Positions 58,971-64,000 of a DNA stretch of 64,000 nt are shown here, one piece after another. The notes below the pieces were generated by a model that was not told the DNA's origin, made no database searches, and saw only the letters and a program-made list of their open reading frames with translations. A program made the position numbers and the translations under genes. Source of the stretch: Aliihoeflea sp052435735 (lineage in GTDB: Bacteria > Pseudomonadota > Alphaproteobacteria > Rhizobiales > Rhizobiaceae); the NCBI GenBank assembly GCA_052435735.1, contig JBQVNB010000007.1:1-64000 (forward strand). The letters are read 5' to 3'. Numbering within the stretch: position 1 is the first letter of the stretch; each line of letters opens with the position of its first letter.

Positions 58971-59407
58971 TAAAGCAGCCCCATACCGAAGCCCGCGAAA
59001 TCATCGTCGCCGATGCGATCAGCGACGTCGTCAGCGAGCTTCGGCTCGTCGACATCGCCGATTACATCGCCTTCATCCGCATGGAGCGGTTCGCCTCGGT
59101 GGCCGACCTCGTGGATTCGGCGGCGGAGCTCTACTTCATGCCGGGAACGCTGCGGCTCGGGCATGGCGGCGAGGCGCATGCCTGCTGGGCGCTGCCGCCC
59201 AGGATCGCACTCGACCTCGAACTGCATCCGCGCGGCGCCAAGGTTTTCTTCACGCTGACGCTCGCCGACGAGACGGCGTCGGTCGAGCTCAACTACGTCT
59301 CGTTCGACGATGCGTCGGACGATGCCGACCTCAACACGATGCGGCTGAAGACGAGCCTCGACGATGCCCGGCTGCGTGCCAGTGAGCCGCTGCGAAAGGC
59401 CGGTTGA
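58967..59407 (+). CDS. Hypothetical protein coupled to flhB
   Basis: 146 residues, no signal peptide or membrane helix, acidic. The N-terminal half is helical (VVSELRLVDIADYIAFIRME); the middle has a beta-rich stretch (LRLGHGGEAHACWALPPRIA, LDLELHPRGAKVFFTLTLAD). No family is recognised. The ATGA overlap with flhB shows it is translated as part of the motA operon. It ends 10 bp from the convergent visR stop. Confidence 0.7.
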   Translation: MIKQPHTEAREIIVADAISDVVSELRLVDIADYIAFIRMERFASVADLVDSAAELYFMPGTLRLGHGGEAHACWALPPRIALDLELHPRGAKVFFTLTLADETASVELNYVSFDDASDDADLNTMRLKTSLDDARLRASEPLRKAG

Positions 59408-59416
59408 TCCGGTTGA

Positions 59417-60130
59417 TCAGGAGATGATGCCGGCGCGCAGCGCCTTGGCGACGGCGTGCATCCGGTTGACGGCGTCGAGCTTTTCGGCGGCTGCGGCGAC
59501 ATACTGGTTGGCCGTGTGGACCGACAGGCCGAGGCGCTCGGCGATCTGCTCGCTGGTCAGGCCGTCGGCGGTCAGCCGCAGGCATTCGATGTCACGCTTC
59601 GACAGGCCATGCCTGGCGCGTGGCTCGGGCGCCCGCAACTGGCAGGCGGCGCGGAAAAGCGCGAAGGCACGCAGATGCGCGCGCATCGAGCGGTCCTCCT
59701 CGACCGTCATCTCTGGCCCGCTCAGCGCGACGAGCCCGCGCCGTCCGCACGGCGAATGGACGGGCAGGACGATGCTCGCCTCTTCGTTGACGAGCGCCGG
59801 AACGGTCGCCTGTCCATGATGGGCCGGCAGTTCGCGATCGGCGGAGAAGATGGTGGGCTGCGCGCGCGTCACCGCCTGCTGCAGTTCGGCGGAAACGCCC
59901 GGCGCGCTCAGCGCATGCGAGAGCGCGGAGAGGCCGGGATAGCTGGTGTCCAGGAATGGCTGCAGCGCGAGCCGGCCTTCGCGGTAGGCTGCGAAGACGA
60001 TCGCGAAACGCTTGGCGCCCATCATTGCGGCAAGGTCCTGACCACGCTCGACGACGTCCAGAAACGCGCGCGAGACCTCGCGCTCGATCCTGTCGGCGGC
60101 GATCTGCGGTGAGGGGCCGTCGTCGAACAT
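59417..60130 (-). CDS. visR: LuxR-type motility master regulator VisR
   Basis: 237 residues. The N-terminal autoinducer-like/PAS-like domain (about 15-160) is followed by a LuxR/GerE helix-turn-helix: LSKRDIECLRLTADGLTSEQ with IAERLGLSVHTANQYV. With VisN it forms the heteromeric activator at the top of the rhizobial flagellar cascade, turning on rem. Its ATG overlaps the visN stop (TGATG). Identification rests on the tandem pair of LuxR proteins inside the flagellar cluster. Confidence 0.87.
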   Translation of the reverse strand: MFDDGPSPQIAADRIEREVSRAFLDVVERGQDLAAMMGAKRFAIVFAAYREGRLALQPFLDTSYPGLSALSHALSAPGVSAELQQAVTRAQPTIFSADRELPAHHGQATVPALVNEEASIVLPVHSPCGRRGLVALSGPEMTVEEDRSMRAHLRAFALFRAACQLRAPEPRARHGLSKRDIECLRLTADGLTSEQIAERLGLSVHTANQYVAAAAEKLDAVNRMHAVAKALRAGIIS

Positions 60131-60807
60131 CAGATCATGCCGGCTCGGATCGCGGTGGCGATCGCCATGGCGCGGTTTGTGGCCGCGACCTTCTGGATCG
60201 CCTTGGCGATGTAGGCGTTGATCGTGTTGGCCGAGACGCCGAGGATTATCGCGACCTCCTCGGTCGTCTTGCCTTCGGCGACCCAGCTCAGGCATTCCTT
60301 CTCGCGCACGGAAAGCGGCGAGGCGATCTCGGCCTTGGCCGTCAGGCGCTGCGAGATGGCATAGATGGCGCGCATCTGGGCGAGTTCGGCTTCCTCGGTG
60401 CAAAGCGCGGTGCCGTCGCCGGCGCAATAGACGGCCACGAAAAGCGCCTCGCCGACCGGAAGGCTCTGACAGATGATGCTCGCATAGCCGCTGTCGCGCG
60501 CAGCGGCGGAAATGTCGGAAGGAATCGAGGCCGCGTCGAGCGCGACGATGCCGGCGGCGTCGCCCGGCGCGCAGGCGATGCCGGCGCGGGCGAGGCGGTC
60601 GAGACCGTCCGAGCCGATCTCGGCGATCATGTCGAACGGCCAGTCGCAGGCGATCAGGCCGACGCTGCCGGTCTGCGGGCGGTGTTCGAAGAGGAGATAG
60701 GCATCGGCGCCGATGCGGCGGGAGAAGCCGCGCATCAGGACACCGAGTTCACGCAGGCCGGAAGATGCGATGCGGTCGGTGCGGAAGGTCGAGAAGGCTT
60801 CGGTCAT
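60130..60807 (-). CDS. visN: LuxR-type motility master regulator VisN
   Basis: 225 residues from the ATG at 60807; the longer open frame upstream has no family features. The N-terminal ligand-binding-like domain contains LMRGFSRRIGADAYLLFEHR; the C-terminal GerE domain reads LSVREKECLSWVAEGKTTEE with VAIILGVSANTINAYIAKAI. It is the partner of VisR. Its promoter lies in the 350-bp region to the right. Confidence 0.87.
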   Translation of the reverse strand: MTEAFSTFRTDRIASSGLRELGVLMRGFSRRIGADAYLLFEHRPQTGSVGLIACDWPFDMIAEIGSDGLDRLARAGIACAPGDAAGIVALDAASIPSDISAAARDSGYASIICQSLPVGEALFVAVYCAGDGTALCTEEAELAQMRAIYAISQRLTAKAEIASPLSVREKECLSWVAEGKTTEEVAIILGVSANTINAYIAKAIQKVAATNRAMAIATAIRAGMI

Positions 60808-61158
60808 CGCAGGTGTCGTCGTCCCAAATCGGTATCGGCCGGGCGGCGCGAAGGACGCACCAACCCATCGCCGCCATGTCGCCATGGCAGTCGCAAAACG
60901 CATTGAACTCTCGACAAAGCGAAGTCGCCCCCGCGGGATCTTCTGCGAGCCGACGCCAAGCCCGGCGTCTGTGGCGGTTCGCGAAGCACCACACATCCCT
61001 GTCAACAGAGGTACGTAAAGGCTTGATTCGCGTCAAGATTCGGCACGTGAAGTTTCAGACTTTCACGGACCGCGAGGAGGGGTGAGTCTTTCGTGCAACA
61101 CATGAAAAAGCGCCGGCTCGTGAGCCGGCGCTTTCAAAAGGCGAGTCGGAAGAACGGG
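60808..61158. other. Intergenic region between visN and the ABC transporter operon
   Basis: 351 bp with no supported gene. It must hold the visNR promoter. The inverted repeat CTTGA-N6-TCAAG at 61022-61037 supplies a TTGACG that could be a -35 box reading towards visN, but no good -10 was found. The right part is the terminator of the transporter operon (61105-61136). The short open frames on either strand have no family features. Confidence 0.6.
61105..61136 (-). terminator. Intrinsic terminator of the polyamine-type ABC transporter operon
   Basis: A perfect 13-bp stem AAAGCGCCGGCTC/GAGCCGGCGCTTT (61107-61119 with 61122-61134) lies 25 bp beyond the binding-protein stop. A-rich sequence on the far side reads as a U tract on the minus strand. 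Confidence 0.85.
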
Positions 61159-62196
61159 TTAGCGCAGGAGCTCGGTCCAGATCTGGGTGTAGAGCTGCTG
61201 AACCTCGGCCGGGCAGGTGACGGAAAAATAAGCCGCTTCCTCGTGCTCGGCCGGCACGACGATCTCCGGCGCGGTCTTCATGTCTTCCGGCATGAACTCG
61301 TCCGAGCCCTCGACGCCGTTCGCATAGCGCGCGAATTCGGAGATCATCGCGGCGTTTTCTGGTTCGAGCACGAAGTTCAGGAATTTCTTCGCGTTCTCGG
61401 TGTTCTGCGCGTCGGTGAGGATGCCGGCCGAATCCATCCAGACCGGATAGCCCTCCTTCGGATAGCCATAGGCGAGGTCTTCGTTCGCCAGGCGCGCGCG
61501 CATCGAGGCGCCGTTCCAGTAGACGCCGGCCGCGATGTCGCCGGCGGCGTAGGCGTCGACCGTGCCGTAATCGAGCGCGATCCAGTGCTGCTTGGCTTCG
61601 ACCAGCTTGTCGCGCGCCTGGCGCAGGACGTCGCGGTCGTCGGTGCAGGCTTCGCCGCCGACATAGTTGACGGCGAGGTTCATGACGTCCGTCATCTCGG
61701 GAATGACGTTGATCTTGCCCTTCAACTCGTCCGGCGGGTCGAGGAAGATGGCCGAGGTGTTGATGTCGCCTTCATAGACCGAGGTGTTGACGATGACGCC
61801 GGTCGTTCCCCACTGCCACGGCACGGTGTGCGTGCGGTTCGGGTCCCACGGCACGTCGCGCCAGCGCTCGGCGATGTTGGCCATGTTGGGAATTTCTTCG
61901 GGATCGAGTTCCTGCAACAGCCCGGCCTCGACCCAGATCGGTACGTAGTTGTTCGACGGCACGACGATGTCGAAGCCATGCCCGCCCGCGCGGATGCGGG
62001 TGAGTGCGGTGTCGTTGGAATCGAAATCCGTGACGGTAACGGTGATGCCCGTCTCCTCCTCGAACTTCTCGATCATTTCGGGGCTCGTATAGTTGCCCCA
62101 ATTGTAGATGTTGAGCTGGCCGCCATCCTGCGCGGCGGCCATGGCGGTGGAGGCGGCAAGCGCGCCCGCCGTCAGCATCAGTCGTGTGGTTCTCAT
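61159..62196 (-). CDS. Polyamine ABC transporter substrate-binding protein (PotD/PotF family)
   Basis: 345 residues with a signal peptide (1-23, ending AAA). The mature protein starts LNIYNWGNYTSPEMIEKFEE and carries DFDSNDTALTRIRAG, WQWGTTGVIVNTSVY and GYPKEGYPVWMDSAGILTD, all of the PotD/PotF family. Likely ligands are putrescine, spermidine or a related amine. The ATG at 62196 is preceded by GGGAG; an ATG at 62211 is an alternative. It is the last gene of the operon. Confidence 0.9.
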   Translation of the reverse strand: MRTTRLMLTAGALAASTAMAAAQDGGQLNIYNWGNYTSPEMIEKFEEETGITVTVTDFDSNDTALTRIRAGGHGFDIVVPSNNYVPIWVEAGLLQELDPEEIPNMANIAERWRDVPWDPNRTHTVPWQWGTTGVIVNTSVYEGDINTSAIFLDPPDELKGKINVIPEMTDVMNLAVNYVGGEACTDDRDVLRQARDKLVEAKQHWIALDYGTVDAYAAGDIAAGVYWNGASMRARLANEDLAYGYPKEGYPVWMDSAGILTDAQNTENAKKFLNFVLEPENAAMISEFARYANGVEGSDEFMPEDMKTAPEIVVPAEHEEAAYFSVTCPAEVQQLYTQIWTELLR

Positions 62197-62225
62197 GTTC
62201 GGCACTCCCATTCGGTTCCGGTTTT

Positions 62226-63032
62226 TCAGGCTTTCTTGCGTGACAAAAGGAAGAAGACGGTCACGGCGATCAGGGACAGGAGAAGGAAGAGCGTGGAGAT
62301 GGCGTTCATCTCCGGCGTGATGACGCGGCGCATCTGACCCAGCATGTAGGTCGGCAGCGTGTCCTGTCCGGCTGATTTGATGAATTCGGTGATGACGACG
62401 GTGTCGAGCGAGGTGACGAAGGCGAGCATGAAGCCGGCGATGACGCCCGGCACGAGCAGCGGCAGCGTCACATGGCGGAATGCCTGCAGGGGTGTCGCGT
62501 AAAGGTCGGCGGCGGCGCGCTCCAGCGTCAAATCCATCGTCTCCAGCCGCGCGCGGATGGGCAGATAGGCGAAGGGGATGCAGAAGGCCGTGTGCGCGGC
62601 GATAAGGTAGCCGAGGCCCTGATAGCCGGTCGACACCTTGATCATGGCGAAGAAGATCAAAAGCGCGACGCCGGTGACGATCTCGGGCACCATCAGCGGC
62701 TGGTTGATCAGCGCATAGACCATGGTCTGGCCGGGAAAGCGGCGCTCGTTGCGGGTGGTGGCGAGCGCCGCCATGGTCGCGAGGATCGTCGCCAGCGTCG
62801 CGGCCCATGAGGCGATGACGAGCGAGCGGATCGAGACGTCCTGCACCTGCCGGTTGTTCAGCGCCGCTTCGTACCAGCGCAGCGAAAATCCTTCCCAGCG
62901 CGCCATCGAGGCGGCCTCGTTGAAGGAATAGACGACCAGCGTGACGATCGGCAGATAGAGGAAGACGAAGGTGATCATCGCGATCACCCCGAAGCCGGGC
63001 AGGCTGGCGATGGAGAAGTTCCGCTTACCCAT
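62226..63032 (-). CDS. Polyamine ABC transporter permease (PotC/PotI family)
   Basis: 268 residues with six transmembrane helices: LYLPIVTLVVYSFNEAASMA near the N-terminus and the inner-membrane-component EAA-type loop ERAAADLYATPLQAFRHVTL. It pairs with the upstream permease, which it overlaps by 8 bp. The order permease-permease-binding protein is typical of this transporter group. Confidence 0.92.
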   Translation of the reverse strand: MGKRNFSIASLPGFGVIAMITFVFLYLPIVTLVVYSFNEAASMARWEGFSLRWYEAALNNRQVQDVSIRSLVIASWAATLATILATMAALATTRNERRFPGQTMVYALINQPLMVPEIVTGVALLIFFAMIKVSTGYQGLGYLIAAHTAFCIPFAYLPIRARLETMDLTLERAAADLYATPLQAFRHVTLPLLVPGVIAGFMLAFVTSLDTVVITEFIKSAGQDTLPTYMLGQMRRVITPEMNAISTLFLLLSLIAVTVFFLLSRKKA

Positions 63033-63969
63033 GACGCCGGCCCTCGGGCTGTGCGGTCGAGCGGATGTAGAAGAGCAGCGCGATGACGACGATGACGAGC
63101 AGCGTCAGCGCCAGCGCCGAGCCGAGCGGCCAGTTGCGGCCCTGTCCGAACTGAAGTTCGATCAGATTGCCCAGCATCAGATTGCGCCCGCCGCCGAGGA
63201 TGCGGGGCGTCACATAGGCGCCGATGGCAGGGATGAAGACGAGGATCGAGCCGGCGATGAAGCCCGGCTTCACCAGCGGCAGGACGATGTGCCAGAGCAC
63301 CTTGAGCCGCGTCGCATAAAGGTCGTAGCCGGCCTCGAGCAGCTTGAAATCCAGCTTTTCCATGCTCGCATAAAGCGGCAGCACCATCAGCGGCAGGAAG
63401 ACATAGGCCATGCCGAGCATGATCGCGAAGTCGGTGAAGAGCATCTGGATCGGCGCCGAGATGATGCCGAGGCCGCGCAGGACGTTGTTCACCAGCCCCT
63501 CGTTGCGGATCACTTCCTGGATCGCGAAGGTGCGGATGACGAGGTTGGTCCAGAACGGGATCGTGACGAGGAAGAGCCAGATCGGCCGCACATCCGGCGC
63601 GCGTGTCGCGATGAACCAGGCGGTCGGGAAGCCGAGGATCGCGGTGATCAGCGTCGTGTAGAGCGCCAGCTTGATCGAGCGCCAGAAGATGTCGAGATGG
63701 GCGGTGGCGGGCGCGACCGTCTCGTCGAAGATGTCGCGTGTGAAGAAGACCTGGAACCAGCCCTCGGTGGAAAAATTCCAGACCACGCCGCCGAAGCTGC
63801 CGGGCTCGAGGAAGGAATAGACGAGGACGATCAGCAGTGGTCCGGAGGCGGCAAGGAGGAGGACGACGAGAGCGGGCGCCACCAGCCACCAGCGCCATGC
63901 GATGTCGCCGCGCGCAGCCTTCGGCTTGTCCGTTTCGGCGCCATGCGGCGCCAGTTCGACCGCGCTCAT
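63025..63969 (-). CDS. Polyamine ABC transporter permease (PotB/PotH family)
   Basis: 314 residues with six transmembrane helices: the first at about 28-52, SFLEPGSFGGVVWNFSTEGW, and the EAA-type loop EAGYDLYATRLKVLWHIVLP. The ATG at 63969 overlaps the stop of the preceding ATPase gene (ATGA). Confidence 0.92.
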   Translation of the reverse strand: MSAVELAPHGAETDKPKAARGDIAWRWWLVAPALVVLLLAASGPLLIVLVYSFLEPGSFGGVVWNFSTEGWFQVFFTRDIFDETVAPATAHLDIFWRSIKLALYTTLITAILGFPTAWFIATRAPDVRPIWLFLVTIPFWTNLVIRTFAIQEVIRNEGLVNNVLRGLGIISAPIQMLFTDFAIMLGMAYVFLPLMVLPLYASMEKLDFKLLEAGYDLYATRLKVLWHIVLPLVKPGFIAGSILVFIPAIGAYVTPRILGGGRNLMLGNLIELQFGQGRNWPLGSALALTLLVIVVIALLFYIRSTAQPEGRRHG

Positions 63970-64000
63970 CCGCGCACCACCTGAACGGCGCCTTCGGGGA
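63966..64000 (-). CDS. C-terminal end of the transporter ATPase (PotA/PotG family), partial
   Basis: Only the last ten or eleven codons are inside the window, ending PEGAVQVVRG before a TGA that overlaps the permease start. The position, first in a polyamine-type operon, and the AVQV-type tail fit the ATP-binding subunit. Nothing of the ATPase core is visible. Confidence 0.55.
   Translation of the reverse strand, partial: PEGAVQVVRG

Noticed and set aside
1..64000. tRNA and rRNA genes, prophage modules and known defence systems
   Set aside because: Read through for characteristic sequences and gene neighbourhoods; none was seen. Without a covariance search a single tRNA could still be missed.

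Overview
The window is GC-rich chromosomal DNA from an alphaproteobacterium, almost certainly of the order Hyphomicrobiales (Rhizobiales). The best evidence is the flagellar region. It carries markers specific to that group: the master regulators VisN and VisR, the OmpR-type regulator Rem, the motor proteins MotC and MotE, FlaF/FlbT, a hook-length protein FliK next to motBC, and a short FlgD. The genus cannot be read from the sequence. No rRNA, tRNA, CRISPR array or phage cluster was seen.

Layout. (1) 1-15981: metabolic and housekeeping genes, among them a cut-off probable IS5-type transposase at the left edge, KDPG aldolase, a peptidoglycan hydrolase, tRNA hydroxylase TrhO, a lipoprotein esterase, a TetR-regulated pair of membrane genes, an SDR, an SLC13 permease, an aminotransferase, a histidine-rich metal transporter with a DUF1007 partner, a LysR regulator and an amidase. 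A candidate small RNA lies at 6880-6960. (2) 15982-18625: ornithine decarboxylase behind a roughly 430-nt leader of the speF type, then an acetyltransferase gene carrying palindromic repeats in frame. (3) 18692-25763: an aromatic-acid (hydroxycinnamate-type) CoA-dependent catabolic locus: feruloyl-CoA synthetase, thiolase, thioesterase, MarR regulator, DUF3237 protein, TRAP binding protein and a crotonase. Two matching MarR-type operators link its two divergent promoter regions. (4) 25836-60807: a near-complete flagellar supercluster. (5) 61159 to the right edge: a polyamine-type ABC transporter (binding protein, two permeases, last codons of the ATPase).

The flagellar cluster runs leftward from 54378 to 25836. 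Rod, ring, export-ATPase and export genes come first: DUF1217, flgF, fliI, a hypothetical, flgB, flgC, fliE, flgG, flgA, flgI, motE, flgH, fliL, fliP. The single flagellin follows, then fliF, fliH, motB, motC, fliK, a transglycosylase and rem, then flgE, flgK, flgL, flaF, flbT, flgD, fliQ, flhA, fliR, fliJ-like, flgJ-like, flgN-like and motF-like. A rightward operon (motA, fliM, fliN, fliG, flhB, hypothetical) starts at 54517, and visN-visR is transcribed towards it from 60807. ATGA or TGATG overlaps are frequent, and several genes use GTG or TTG starts with good Shine-Dalgarno sequences. Chemotaxis genes are not in the window.

The most unusual content is non-coding. There are at least four families of palindromic repeats. 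The best defined (family A) is a 138-145 bp inverted-repeat element with 36-43 bp arms and a homologous spacer, present in three full copies and one half copy. One full copy lies in frame inside the acetyltransferase gene and another lies inside the flagellar export operon.
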